Source of the DNA: Paraburkholderia sabiae
Lineage (GTDB): Bacteria > Pseudomonadota > Gammaproteobacteria > Burkholderiales > Burkholderiaceae
Reading direction: 5' to 3'
NCBI RefSeq assembly: GCF_030412785.1
Contig: NZ_CP125296.1
Span: 1,984,001-2,048,000 of the forward strand
DNA length: 64,000 nucleotides
Shown: positions 53,715 to 62,724 of the stretch, piece by piece
Layout: every line of letters starts with the position of its first letter
Position numbering within the stretch: the first letter of the stretch is position 1
Made by a program: the position numbers and the translations under genes
Notes under the pieces: generated by a model
Database searches by the model: none
What the model saw: only the letters and a program-made list of their open reading frames with translations
Told to the model about the DNA's origin: nothing

Positions 53715-54278
53715 ATGGAAACGACAACCGTCCGCGATCAGATTCTGGAGCACGCCATCACATTGATGATGCTGCGCGGCTACAACGGCTTTAGCTATCG
53801 CGACCTGTCGGAACTGGTCGGCGTGAAGACTTCGAGCATCCACTATTATTTCCCGTCGAAAGACGACCTGGTGCTCGAAGCCGTCAGCCAGTACAGCAGT
53901 GAGATTCTCGGCGCGCTGAATGCTATCGACGCTTCTCTTTCTGCGGACCAGAAGCTGGGCAAGTACACGAAGCTGTTCGGCAGAACGTTGGGCGACGGCG
54001 ACCAGATCTGTCTGTGCGGCATGCTCGCGGCGGATATCGAGGCGCTGCCCGATAACGTGCGCACTGCCGTGCAAGCGTTCTTCAAGGCCAACGAAAGCTG
54101 GCTCGCGAAGGTGCTGGCGCAAGGTGTCAAGGAACGCACGTTACACGTCAACGGCAAGCCTGAAAACGCGGCGCGTGCGTTGTACGCCGCTTATCAGGGC
54201 AGCGTGCTCGCAAGCCGGTTGTTCAAGACGAAGGCACGTCTTGAAGATGTCGAGGCTTCGTGGAAGGTTTCGAAGTAG
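53715..54278 (+). CDS. TetR family regulator (controls ohr and esterase)
   Basis: 187 residues. The N-terminal HTH is clear: RDQILEHAITLMMLRGYNGFSYRDLSELVGVKTSSIHYYFPSKDDLV. The C-terminal ligand domain has CLCGMLAADIEALP, with two Cys close together that could sense oxidants or thiols. Identical 16-bp palindromes lie before its own gene and before the ohr gene, so it should repress both. Organic hydroperoxide genes are usually controlled by the MarR-type OhrR, which makes this arrangement less common. Confidence 0.9.
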   Translation: METTTVRDQILEHAITLMMLRGYNGFSYRDLSELVGVKTSSIHYYFPSKDDLVLEAVSQYSSEILGALNAIDASLSADQKLGKYTKLFGRTLGDGDQICLCGMLAADIEALPDNVRTAVQAFFKANESWLAKVLAQGVKERTLHVNGKPENAARALYAAYQGSVLASRLFKTKARLEDVEASWKVSK

Positions 54279-54287
54279 TGTTATGTG

Positions 54288-54310
54288 AGGCGGGTTGTTG
54301 ACCGCCTTTT
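54288..54310 (+). terminator. Terminator after the tetR-family gene
   Basis: AGGCGG pairs with CCGCCT around a seven-base loop region and is followed by TTT, nine bases after the tetR stop. Confidence 0.7.
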
Positions 54311-54326
54311 GTTAGATCGCGCTGTC

Positions 54327-54342
54327 TATCTTCTAGTAGATA
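54327..54342. promoter_or_regulatory. TetR-type operator 2
   Basis: TATCTTCTAGTAGATA differs from the two perfect copies in two bases. It lies 68 bases before operator 3, in the tetR-ohr gap. Confidence 0.7.
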
Positions 54343-54394
54343 AATAACCGATGTTTCAGGATGTCGGTGCAGTACGAAGGTCCGTGTTGCTGTC

Positions 54395-54410
54395 TATCTA
54401 GTAGTAGATA
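54395..54410. promoter_or_regulatory. TetR-type operator 3, before the ohr-like gene
   Basis: TATCTAGTAGTAGATA, identical to operator 1. It lies 50 bases before the ohr-like start, where repression of that promoter would be effective. Confidence 0.85.
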
Positions 54411-54460
54411 GCAAACGATATTGCAGGTTCACTCATTCATTGCTTGTCAGGAGTCACATC

Positions 54461-54886
54461 ATGTCGATCGAAAAAGTTCTGTACCGCGCTCACGCCCACG
54501 CCACGGGAGGCCGCGACGGCCGCGCCGTCGTCCCCGAAGGCAAGCTCGATTTCAAGCTCGTCACGCCGCGTGAACTCGGCGGCGCGGGCGGCGAAGGCGC
54601 CAACCCCGAGCAGCTGTTTGCAGCCGGCTACAGCGCATGTTTTCTCGGTGCGATGAAGTTCGTCGCGGCGCGCGACAAGACGCCGATTCCCGCAGACGTG
54701 TCGATCGACGGCAGTGTCGGTATCGGCGCGATTCCGAACGGCTTCGGCATCGAAGTCGAACTGAAGATCTCGCTGCCCGGCATGCCCCGCGATGCCGCTC
54801 AGGCGCTGATCGACAAGGCGCACATCGTGTGTCCGTACTCGAATGCGACGCGCGGCAACATCGACGTCACGTTGACGCTGGTTTGA
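54461..54886 (+). CDS. ohr: Organic hydroperoxide resistance protein (OsmC/Ohr family)
   Basis: 141 residues from ATG 54461. Both redox-active cysteines of Ohr are present: Cys60 in [14 protein letters not shown] and Cys124 in [16 protein letters not shown], along with the conserved Arg18 and Glu50. Ohr reduces organic (lipid) hydroperoxides using lipoylated proteins. The ribosome-binding site is AGGAG. The downstream esterase gene follows by 49 bases and is probably cotranscribed. Upstream are two TetR-type operators. Confidence 0.93.
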   Translation: MSIEKVLYRAHAHATGGRDGRAVVPEGKLDFKLVTPRELGGAGGEGANPEQLFAAGYSACFLGAMKFVAARDKTPIPADVSIDGSVGIGAIPNGFGIEVELKISLPGMPRDAAQALIDKAHIVCPYSNATRGNIDVTLTLV

Positions 54887-54935
54887 ACGAAATAGCCTGA
54901 TCGATAGAACACTGAAGAACATCGGAGCCTTAGAA

Positions 54936-55964
54936 ATGAAAGCCCTCAAGCCCCTCGTCCTCGCCGCCGTGCTCGCTGCCAACGCCGTGATTGCTTCTGC
55001 CGCGCCCGCTACCGCACAGCCGACGCCCGACCGCGTCACGAGCGAATTCCTGAAACAGCTCAACAGCGGTACGGGCCCCGCCCTCAATACGTTGCCGCCC
55101 GCGAAGGCGCGTCAGGTGCTGGTCGACGCGCAGAACAGCGTGAAAGTGGATCTCTCGGGCATTGACGTATCGAACCGCACGATCGAGCAGGACGGCATCA
55201 GCGTACCGATCACCATCGTGCGGCCGCAAGGCGCGACGGGCACGCTTCCCGTGTTCATGTTCTTCCACGGCGGCGGCTGGATTCTCGGCGACTTCCAGAC
55301 GCATGAACGCCTCGTGCGCGACCTCGTCGTGCAGTCCGGCGCAGTGGCCGTGTTCGTCAACTACACGCCGTCGCCCGAAGCGCGCTATCCCGTCGCGATC
55401 AATCAGGCCTACGCCGCGACCAGATGGGTCGCCGCGCACGGCAACGAAATCGGTGTGGACGGCAGCCGGCTCGCCGTGGTCGGCAACAGCGTGGGCGGCA
55501 ACATGGCGGCCGTCGTCAGCCTGATGGCGAAGGACAAGCAAGGTCCGCAGATCCGCTTCCAGGGCTTGATGTGGCCCGTCACCGATGCGAATTTCAACGA
55601 CGGCTCGTATCTCGCGTACAAGGACAAGCACTTCCTGACGCGCGCGATGATGCAGTGGTTCTGGGACGCCTACACGCAAGACCCTGCGCAACGTGCGCAG
55701 ATTTACGCATCGCCGCTGCGTGCATCGGAAGAAGAACTGAAGGGACTGCCGCCCGCGTTGATCCAGGTTGCGCAATTCGACGTGCTGCGTGACGAAGGCG
55801 AAGCGTATGGCCGCAAGCTCGATGCAGCGGGCGACGAAGTCACGACGACGCGCTATAACGGCACGATCCACGATTTCGGTCTGCTCAACGCACTGGCCGC
55901 CGATGCGCCGACGCAAGCCGCAACGAAGCAGCTCGCGAACGAAATCAAAACGCGTCTGAAGTAA
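54936..55964 (+). CDS. Secreted alpha/beta hydrolase (HSL/Est-like esterase)
   Basis: 342 residues with a signal peptide (MKALKPLVLAAVLAANAV to ATAQ, cleavage near residue 28). Hormone-sensitive-lipase family marks are HGGGW at 111-115 (oxyanion hole), GNSVGGN with nucleophile Ser185, QFDVLRDEG (Asp) and GTIHDFGLLN (His). It should be a periplasmic or secreted carboxylesterase. It is linked to ohr and a TetR regulator, an arrangement that recalls stress-induced detoxification operons. Confidence 0.88.
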   Translation: MKALKPLVLAAVLAANAVIASAAPATAQPTPDRVTSEFLKQLNSGTGPALNTLPPAKARQVLVDAQNSVKVDLSGIDVSNRTIEQDGISVPITIVRPQGATGTLPVFMFFHGGGWILGDFQTHERLVRDLVVQSGAVAVFVNYTPSPEARYPVAINQAYAATRWVAAHGNEIGVDGSRLAVVGNSVGGNMAAVVSLMAKDKQGPQIRFQGLMWPVTDANFNDGSYLAYKDKHFLTRAMMQWFWDAYTQDPAQRAQIYASPLRASEEELKGLPPALIQVAQFDVLRDEGEAYGRKLDAAGDEVTTTRYNGTIHDFGLLNALAADAPTQAATKQLANEIKTRLK

Positions 55965-56018
55965 GCGTCGCGATGTTCGCAGGCATGATGGCGGCGACGC
56001 CATCGTGCCGTGCTGTGT

Positions 56019-56741
56019 TCACACGTTATGCTGTTTCGCGAGATCGACGAGATCACGCGCGACCCAGTCCCAGTTCCCGTCCGGCTTCAGATCCGTTGTT
56101 TGCGCCGCGCCATGTTCTTGCAGGCGCGGAATAAAGGCCGTTCTCAGGCCGCACTTCTGCGCCGCCGCGAGATCGCTGTTATGCGCCGCGACCATGCACA
56201 CTTCTGCCCGCGACAGCATCAACACATCGAGAGTGCGCAAATAGGCTTCGGGCGTCGGCTTGTACGCTTGCGCAACCTCTGCACCGAGAATTGCGTCCCA
56301 CGGCAGTCCGCCATGCTTCGCCATATCGATCATCAGTTTGACATTGCCATTGGATAGTGGAGCAATGATGTGCCGCGACTTGAGCCGCGTGAGTCCTTCG
56401 ACGCTATCCGGCCACGGATCCAGCCGATGCCACGCGAGATTGAGTTCATCGAGTTCGGCCGCAGGCACCTGCGCGCGATCGATGCCGAATTCGCTCAACA
56501 CTTCTTCCAGGTTCTCGCGATGCAGCGTGTCGAGCTTCATGAAAGGACGCTCGCCGCTGCGCACCCTCTGCATCGCCGGTTGATAACGTGCGCGCCATGC
56601 ATCCGCGAACGCATCGGCATCCTGCGCGCTGCGTCCATGCCGTTGCAGAAAAGCAGCCGCTTCGCGCGCAACGCCGCTGCGCCAGTCGACTACCGTGCCG
56701 AAAACATCGAATACAAAGGCTTTAACGTTTGCAGTGGTCAT
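56019..56741 (-). CDS. Haloacid dehalogenase type II family protein
   Basis: 240 residues of the HAD superfamily, L-2-haloacid dehalogenase group. The nucleophile Asp12 is in AFVFDVFGTVVDWRSG, the Ser/Asn motif II is in APLSNGNVKL, Lys is in AQAYKPTPEAY, and the last motif is VAAHNSDLAAAQKCGLRTAFI. The group dehalogenates 2-haloacids, but many members are phosphatases or of unknown use. It lies 27 bases after the L-fuconate dehydratase gene on the same strand, so it is probably cotranscribed. Why is not clear. Confidence 0.85.
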   Translation of the reverse strand: MTTANVKAFVFDVFGTVVDWRSGVAREAAAFLQRHGRSAQDADAFADAWRARYQPAMQRVRSGERPFMKLDTLHRENLEEVLSEFGIDRAQVPAAELDELNLAWHRLDPWPDSVEGLTRLKSRHIIAPLSNGNVKLMIDMAKHGGLPWDAILGAEVAQAYKPTPEAYLRTLDVLMLSRAEVCMVAAHNSDLAAAQKCGLRTAFIPRLQEHGAAQTTDLKPDGNWDWVARDLVDLAKQHNV

Positions 56742-56768
56742 GACTCACATTCCCTTACGTCGATAGCG

Positions 56769-58067
56769 TCAAGGCTGCCATGCTTCGCCTTCAGGAAAGA
56801 CATGCATGTCCAGCGAATCCGCTTTCATCTCGATGCTATAGCCCGGTTTTTGCGGCGGCATATAGCGGCCATTGCGAATGACGACGGGATCGACGAAATG
56901 CTCGTGCAGATGATCGACATATTCGAGCACCCGATTTTCCAGCGTGGCCGACACGCAGATATAGTCGAACAGCGAAATATGCTGCACGTATTCGCACAAT
57001 CCGACGCCGCCCGCATGCGGACACACGGGCACGCCGAACTTGGCCGCCATCAGCAGCACGACGATCACCTCATTCAAACCACCCAGGCGGCAACTGTCGA
57101 CCTGACAGAAGTCGATCGCTTTTGCCTGCAATAGCTGCTTGAACATCACGCGGTTATGGCAATGCTCGCCTGTCGCCACACCGATCGATCCCAGCCGCTC
57201 GCGTATCGCCGCATGACCGAGGATATCGTCGGGACTGGTGGGCTCTTCGATCCACCACGGATCGAATTCCGCCAGACGCCGCATGTTCGCCACGGCTTCA
57301 TCGACGTCCCACACCTGATTCGCGTCCATCATCAGCTTGAGGTTCTCGCCGATCTCTTCGCGCAAGATGCGTGCACGCCGCACATCTTCTTCCAGATTGC
57401 CGCCTACTTTCTGCTTGAAGTGCGTCCATCCCTGAGCAACGCCTTCGCGCGCGAGGCGACGGATCTTGTCGTCGTCGTAACCGAGCCAGCCTGCAGAGGT
57501 GGTGTAAGCCGGATAGCCCTGCGCGAGCATTTCCTTTTCGCGCTCGCCTTTGGTTTTTGCATGGCGATGCAGCATGGCTAGCGCTTCGTAAGGCGTGATC
57601 GCATCCGTCACGTAGCGGAAGTCGAGACAGCGCACCAGTTCTTCCGGGCTCATATCGACGAGCAACTTCCACACCGGCTTGCCGACGGATTTCGCCCACA
57701 GATCCCACACGGCATTCACGACGGCTGCGGTAGCGAGATGGATCGCGCCCTTGTCGGGACCGATCCAGCGCAACTGGCTGTCAGATGTGAAGGCGCGCCA
57801 GAACGCGCCCATGTTGGCGGCAATATCTTCGAGCTTCTTGCCGACGATGAGCGGCGCCAATGCATTCACTGCTGTCACGCAGATTTCATTGCCGCGTCCG
57901 ATCGTAAAGGTCAGGCCGTGTCCGGCCAGTTCTTTCGGCGAATCGGTTTCTAGCGTGACGTAAGTGGCGGAATAGTCCGGCGCGGCATTCATTGCGTCGG
58001 AGCCATCGAGAGAACGGGAGGTGGGAAAGCGAATGTCGCGAACGGACAGTCTCGTGATCGTGGTCAT
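56769..58067 (-). CDS. L-fuconate dehydratase (enolase superfamily)
   Basis: 432 residues. The catalytic residues fall at the positions known for fuconate dehydratases: the KxK pair Lys218/Lys220 in HFKQKVGG, metal ligands Asp248 (MMDANQVWD), Glu274 (WIEEPTSPDD) and Glu301 (ATGEHCHNR), and the C-terminal His in VCPHAGGVGL. It converts L-fuconate to 2-keto-3-deoxy-L-fuconate in the non-phosphorylated L-fucose pathway. The other pathway genes are not in the window. It is divergent from an FCD regulator and a sugar ABC importer. Confidence 0.9.
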   Translation of the reverse strand: MTTITRLSVRDIRFPTSRSLDGSDAMNAAPDYSATYVTLETDSPKELAGHGLTFTIGRGNEICVTAVNALAPLIVGKKLEDIAANMGAFWRAFTSDSQLRWIGPDKGAIHLATAAVVNAVWDLWAKSVGKPVWKLLVDMSPEELVRCLDFRYVTDAITPYEALAMLHRHAKTKGEREKEMLAQGYPAYTTSAGWLGYDDDKIRRLAREGVAQGWTHFKQKVGGNLEEDVRRARILREEIGENLKLMMDANQVWDVDEAVANMRRLAEFDPWWIEEPTSPDDILGHAAIRERLGSIGVATGEHCHNRVMFKQLLQAKAIDFCQVDSCRLGGLNEVIVVLLMAAKFGVPVCPHAGGVGLCEYVQHISLFDYICVSATLENRVLEYVDHLHEHFVDPVVIRNGRYMPPQKPGYSIEMKADSLDMHVFPEGEAWQP

Positions 58068-58173
58068 CTAAGCACCCTCCAGGGATGGCTATGGACATTG
58101 ACCTGCTTGCGAAGACAAACCGCATGGTGCGTGCGCTACGGGTACTCCCTGACAAGCTCTGCCGAATAAAAGT

Positions 58174-58201
58174 ACCAGGCGAGTACCAGGTAAAGACCAG
58201 G
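58174..58201. promoter_or_regulatory. Three ACCAGG direct repeats at 11-bp spacing
   Basis: ACCAGG starts at 58174, 58185 and 58196, exactly one helical turn apart, with the first two extended as AGTACCAGG. They lie in the divergent gap between the fuconate dehydratase and FCD regulator genes and suggest a protein binding to one face of the DNA. Confidence 0.6.
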
Positions 58202-58240
58202 CGTTAGCACGCGTTGACAACACTCAATCTGCTTCCTAGC

Positions 58241-58250
58241 ATGCTAGCAT
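58241..58250. promoter_or_regulatory. Palindrome ATGCTAGCAT near the FCD regulator start
   Basis: A perfect 10-bp palindrome, overlapped by a second one, CTAGCATGCTAG (58236-58247). FCD-GntR proteins bind short palindromes of this type. If it is the operator, the real start of the regulator lies downstream of it. Confidence 0.5.
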
Positions 58251-58273
58251 GTCTTCTGGAAATCAAGCGTGCC

Positions 58274-59002
58274 GTGAGCTCTTCGTCAGATGTAGCGAAT
58301 GCCGCCAGTAATCCATATGTCGCACTGCAAAAAGTCAAAGGCGGCGAGCGCGTCAGCCTGACGGATGCGGTGGAACAGGCGCTGAGAGAAGCGATCGTGA
58401 CATTGGTGCTGGAACCCGGAATGATGATCGACAAGCTGGCCGTGTGCGAGCGCATGGGCGTATCGCGCTTTCCGGTTTCCGCTGCACTGGCGAGGCTCGA
58501 ACATGCTGGTCTCGTCGAAGTTTTGCCGCAGCGCGGCACACGCGTTAAACCCATCGCGCTTCACGATATACGTCAGCATCTGTTCATACGAAGCGCACTG
58601 GAAGTGGAAACCGTGCGCTCGGTTGCACTGATGCGCGACAGCGCGACGATCGACGCACTCGCCGCCAATCTCGAAGAGCAGCGCAATGTTTTCGCGGACG
58701 GCAAGCGTCTGGCGTTTCATGTACTCGATCTGGCTTTCCACGAAATCATGCTCGATGCAGTGAATCTGCCGCGCGTGAAAGAAATCGTCGCTGTATCGCG
58801 CAATGCACTCGATCGCGCAAGGCAATTGCTGGCAAGTCCCGAACGGCTCGTGCACACGCTCGACGAACACGAACACATCTTCGCGGCCATACGAGAGGGA
58901 AACGCCGATACCGCGGCAAAAGCGATGCACGATCATCTCGACGAGGTAGTCGCCGAACTGCACCGGTCCGCGAAAGAAAGGCCGGATATCTTTGCACCAT
59001 AA
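58274..59002 (+). CDS. FCD-type GntR regulator of the fuconate/ABC region
   Basis: The frame is open from TTG 58214 and ATG 58241. GTG 58274 is preferred because it leaves the palindrome at 58241 outside the gene and gives 242 residues, typical for the family. The winged helix ([39 protein letters not shown]) precedes the FCD domain ([37 protein letters not shown]: metal-binding Asp/His set). It lies between the fuconate dehydratase gene and the ABC operon and probably controls both in response to a sugar acid. Confidence 0.82.
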   Translation: MSSSSDVANAASNPYVALQKVKGGERVSLTDAVEQALREAIVTLVLEPGMMIDKLAVCERMGVSRFPVSAALARLEHAGLVEVLPQRGTRVKPIALHDIRQHLFIRSALEVETVRSVALMRDSATIDALAANLEEQRNVFADGKRLAFHVLDLAFHEIMLDAVNLPRVKEIVAVSRNALDRARQLLASPERLVHTLDEHEHIFAAIREGNADTAAKAMHDHLDEVVAELHRSAKERPDIFAP

Positions 59003-59063
59003 AGGCTTTGCACCAAAGGGCTTCCGCAATGTCTCCGGTTTTTTCTCGCATAGTTGCCACGCC

Positions 59064-60575
59064 ATGACACCGCTTATTTCCGTCAACCGGCTCAGCAAGA
59101 GTTTTCCCGGCGTGAGAGCGCTGCACGAAGTGCAGTTCGAACTCATGGCGGGCGAAGTGCATGCGCTGATGGGCGAGAACGGCGCGGGCAAGTCCACGCT
59201 GATGAAAATCCTGGCGGGCGTCTACACGCGCGATTCCGGCGAGATTCTCTACGACGGCAAGCCCGTCGATTTCACCAGCCCCGGTGAAGCGCAGGCCTTA
59301 GGCATCGGCATCATTCATCAGGAACTACAGCTGATGAATCATCTGACTGTCGCGCAGAACATGTTCATCGGCCGCGAGCCGCGCGGGCGTCTAGGCCTGT
59401 TTCTCGACGAAGACCGGTTGAACGCACAGGCCCGCGAGATCCTCACGCGGATGCATGTGAATCTCGATCCGCGCACGGTGGTCGATTCGCTCACGGTTGC
59501 AAGCCAGCAGATGGTCGAAATCGCAAAGGCGCTGTCGTTCGATTCGCGCGTGCTGATCATGGACGAGCCGACCTCCGCACTCAACGATGCGGAAATCGCC
59601 GAACTCTTTCGCATCATCCGTCAACTGAAGGAACGCGGCGTCGGCATCATCTATATCTCGCACAAGATGGATGAGCTCAAGCAGATTTCCGACCGCGTCA
59701 CCGTGCTGCGCGACGGCGAATATGTGGCCACTGTCGCAACGGCAGAAAGCAGCGTGCCCGCAATCATCGGCATGATGGTGGGACGAAAGCTCGCTGACGT
59801 CGAGCCTCATCAGAACACGCACACGGCGGGCGACGTCGCGCTGGAAGTGAAGAACCTGAACGCCGGCCCGCTCGTCAGAAACGTGAGCTTTACGCTGCGC
59901 AAAGGCGAGATATTGGGCTTTGCGGGTTTGATGGGCGCGGGCCGCACGGAAGTCGCACGGGCGGTATTCGGCGCAGATCCTGTGGAGTCAGGCGAGATCT
60001 TTGTTAAAGGCAACAAGGCGCAGATCAAACGTCCCAGCGATGCGGTCCGTCACAGCATCGGCTATCTGTCTGAAGACCGCAAACGCTTCGGCCTCGCGAC
60101 GGGCATGGACGTCGAATCGAACATCGTGATGTCCGACCTCGGCAAGTTCCTGTCCCTGAACATCTTTCTGCGCCGCATGCAGATACGCAAACGCGCTGCG
60201 CATTTCATCAATCTGCTCGCGATCCGCACGCCTTCGCCGACGCAACCGGTGCGTCTGCTGTCGGGCGGCAACCAGCAGAAGATCGTGATCGCGAAGTGGC
60301 TGGAGCGCGATTGCGACGTACTGTTCTTCGACGAGCCGACGCGCGGCATCGACGTCGGCGCGAAAAGCGAGATCTACAAGCTGCTGCGCGCACTCGCTGC
60401 GCAGGGCAAGGCGATCGTGATGATCTCGTCGGAATTACCGGAAATCCTGCGCATGAGCGACCGTATCGTGGTGATGTGCGAAGGCCGTATCACTGGCGAA
60501 CTCTCCGCCAGCGAGGCGACGCAAGAGCGCATCATGCATCTCGCGACACAGCGCGAAACCCTGAAAGCGGCATGA
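59064..60575 (+). CDS. Sugar ABC transporter ATP-binding protein (CUT2 class)
   Basis: 503 residues from ATG 59064. Two ABC domains are visible. The first has Walker [10 protein letters not shown], a [10 protein letters not shown] signature region and [11 protein letters not shown]. The second has the degenerate [25 protein letters not shown] and [14 protein letters not shown]. It is the first gene of an ATPase-permease-binding protein operon downstream of the FCD regulator. Import of L-fucose or a related sugar is suggested by the divergent fuconate dehydratase. Confidence 0.92.
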   Translation: MTPLISVNRLSKSFPGVRALHEVQFELMAGEVHALMGENGAGKSTLMKILAGVYTRDSGEILYDGKPVDFTSPGEAQALGIGIIHQELQLMNHLTVAQNMFIGREPRGRLGLFLDEDRLNAQAREILTRMHVNLDPRTVVDSLTVASQQMVEIAKALSFDSRVLIMDEPTSALNDAEIAELFRIIRQLKERGVGIIYISHKMDELKQISDRVTVLRDGEYVATVATAESSVPAIIGMMVGRKLADVEPHQNTHTAGDVALEVKNLNAGPLVRNVSFTLRKGEILGFAGLMGAGRTEVARAVFGADPVESGEIFVKGNKAQIKRPSDAVRHSIGYLSEDRKRFGLATGMDVESNIVMSDLGKFLSLNIFLRRMQIRKRAAHFINLLAIRTPSPTQPVRLLSGGNQQKIVIAKWLERDCDVLFFDEPTRGIDVGAKSEIYKLLRALAAQGKAIVMISSELPEILRMSDRIVVMCEGRITGELSASEATQERIMHLATQRETLKAA

Positions 60576-60594
60576 GCCTCGAGAGGTCAGAGCA

Positions 60595-61620
60595 ATGACA
60601 TTGCAATCGGATACTGCAGCGCTGTCCAACGAAAGAAGATCGTCGGGTTTCAAAGCCCGACTCTTTTCGCCGACGGCTTTGCAAAAACTGCTCGCATTCG
60701 CGAGCCTGATTCTGCTGCTGATCTTCTTTAGCTTCGCTTCGCCCGCCTTCATGCAGATGGACAACATCCTCGGCATCTTGCAGGCAACAGCTGTGAACGG
60801 CGTGCTCGCCATCGCGAGTACTTTTGTCATCATTACAGGCGGCATCGATCTGTCCGTCGGTACGTTGATGACATTTACCGCCGTGATTTGCGGTGTTTTT
60901 CTCACTTACTGGCATCTGCCGATGTGGATCGGCGTGATCGCTGCGATCGCGACGGGCGCGGTGTGCGGCACGATCTCGGGCACGTTGACGGCGAAGATGA
61001 AGATCCCGCCCTTCATCGCGACATTGGGCATGATGCTGCTGCTCAAAGGGCTGTCGCTCGTCGTGTCGGTCGACAAACCGATCTATTTCACCGACACCGA
61101 GAACTTCTACATGATCTCGCAGGACTCGCTGATCGCGTATTTCCTGCCGAGCGTGCCGGTGCCGAATGCGGTGCTGATTCTGTTCGTGCTGGCCATCGTG
61201 AGTTCGATCACACTCAATCGCACGGCGCTGGGCCGCTATACGTTCGCGCTAGGCAGCAACGAAGAAGCCGTGCGGTTGTCGGGCGTGAATGTCGATCGCT
61301 GGAAGATTGCGATTTACGGGCTCGGCGGCGCTATTTGCGGCGTCGCCGGTTTGCTCATCGCGTCGCGTCTGAATTCGGCGCAACCGGCACTTGGTCAAGG
61401 CTATGAACTGGAGGCGATTGCGGCTGTCGTGATCGGCGGCACGTCGCTGAGCGGCGGGTCGGGAACGATACTCGGCACCATCATCGGCGCGTTCATCATG
61501 AGCGTGCTGACCAACGGGTTGCGCATCATGTCGGTCGCACAGGAATGGCAGATCGTGGTGACAGGTCTCATCATCATTCTCGCCGTGTACGCCGATATCT
61601 TGCGACGCAAGAAGCGCTAG
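60595..61620 (+). CDS. Sugar ABC transporter permease (CUT2 class)
   Basis: 341 residues with eight to ten hydrophobic helices and the BPD_transp_2 marks IITGGIDLSVGTLMTF and LEAIAAVVIGGTSLSGGSG. It follows the ATPase gene by 19 bases with a GAGAGGTC ribosome-binding region and is the only permease of the operon. Confidence 0.92.
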   Translation: MTLQSDTAALSNERRSSGFKARLFSPTALQKLLAFASLILLLIFFSFASPAFMQMDNILGILQATAVNGVLAIASTFVIITGGIDLSVGTLMTFTAVICGVFLTYWHLPMWIGVIAAIATGAVCGTISGTLTAKMKIPPFIATLGMMLLLKGLSLVVSVDKPIYFTDTENFYMISQDSLIAYFLPSVPVPNAVLILFVLAIVSSITLNRTALGRYTFALGSNEEAVRLSGVNVDRWKIAIYGLGGAICGVAGLLIASRLNSAQPALGQGYELEAIAAVVIGGTSLSGGSGTILGTIIGAFIMSVLTNGLRIMSVAQEWQIVVTGLIIILAVYADILRRKKR

Positions 61621-61717
61621 GCGTCATTGCGCGGAAGTAGAAGATCAAAGAAAGGAGAGTACTGCAAGGCTCTCTCAACGGCTGGAGGTAGATAGCCCAC
61701 CTTAGGAGGAGAAAACC

Positions 61718-62659
61718 ATGTTGAAAAGAAGACTAATCGGTATCGCGATCGGTGTCGGGGCGCTCGCTGGCGCAAGCAGTTTGACTTACGCGGACGAACC
61801 CTACATACCCCTCATTTCGAAAGGCTTCCAGCATCAGTTCTGGCAAGCCGTCAAATCGGGCGCGGAGCAATCCGCCAAGGAGCACAACGTCCGCATCACG
61901 TTCGAAGGGCCTGAAACAGAGGCGATGGTCGACAAACAGATCGACATGCTGTCAGCGGCGCTCGCGAAGAAACCGCAAGCGCTGGGCATCGCGGCACTCG
62001 ACAGCAAGGCGGCCATTCCGCTGCTCAAGCGCGCGCAGTCCAGCAAGATTCCCGTCATCGCATTCGACTCGGGCGTCGACAGCGATATTCCGCTGACGAC
62101 TTGTGCAACGGACAACCTCGCCGCCGCCGCGCTCGCTGCCGACAAGATGGCCGAGATGATCGGCAATTCAGGCGAAGTGGGCGTCATCGTGCACGACCAG
62201 ACGAGCCGCACGGGTATCGACCGGCGCGACGGCTTCCTGAACGAAATGAAGTCGAAGCATCCGAACGTGAAGATCGTTTCCGTGCAGTACGGTGGCGGCG
62301 ATCACCTGAAGTCGGCGGAAATCGCCAAGGCGATGATCCAGGCCAATCCGAACCTCAAAGGCATTTTCGGCGCCAATGAAGGCTCGGCGGAAGGCGCGGC
62401 AATCGGCGTGAAGGAATCGGGCAAGAAGCTCGTGCTGATCGGCTATGACTCGGGCAAGGAGCAGAAAGAGGACATCACGTCGGGCCTGATGGCGGGCGCG
62501 ATTACGCAGAACCCGATCGGTATCGGCAAATGCGTGGTCGATTCTGCCGTGAAGGCGCTCAAGGGCGAGAAGTTGCCCAAGAAAGTCGATACCGGCTTCT
62601 ACTGGTACGACAAGTCGAACATGAACGATCCGAAGATCTCTGCCGTACTTTACGACTAG
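61718..62659 (+). CDS. Periplasmic sugar-binding protein (RbsB-like)
   Basis: 313 residues with a signal peptide (MLKRRLIGIAIGVGALAGAS, ending near TYA at residue 25) and AGGAGGAG before the start. The fold marks of ribose-type binding proteins are present: YIPLISKGFQHQFWQAVKSGA, PVIAFDSGVDSDIPLTTCATDN, GIDRRDGFLNEM, GIFGANEGSAEGAAIG and LIGYDSGKEQ. It lies last in the operon, after a 97-base gap, which may hold its own stabilising or promoter signals. Confidence 0.92.
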   Translation: MLKRRLIGIAIGVGALAGASSLTYADEPYIPLISKGFQHQFWQAVKSGAEQSAKEHNVRITFEGPETEAMVDKQIDMLSAALAKKPQALGIAALDSKAAIPLLKRAQSSKIPVIAFDSGVDSDIPLTTCATDNLAAAALAADKMAEMIGNSGEVGVIVHDQTSRTGIDRRDGFLNEMKSKHPNVKIVSVQYGGGDHLKSAEIAKAMIQANPNLKGIFGANEGSAEGAAIGVKESGKKLVLIGYDSGKEQKEDITSGLMAGAITQNPIGIGKCVVDSAVKALKGEKLPKKVDTGFYWYDKSNMNDPKISAVLYD

Positions 62660-62724
62660 GCATCATTCGATAAAGGAGGAGGCTCTCATGGCTTCCTTCT
62701 TTATCGCGCTTAGCGAATCTTTGA

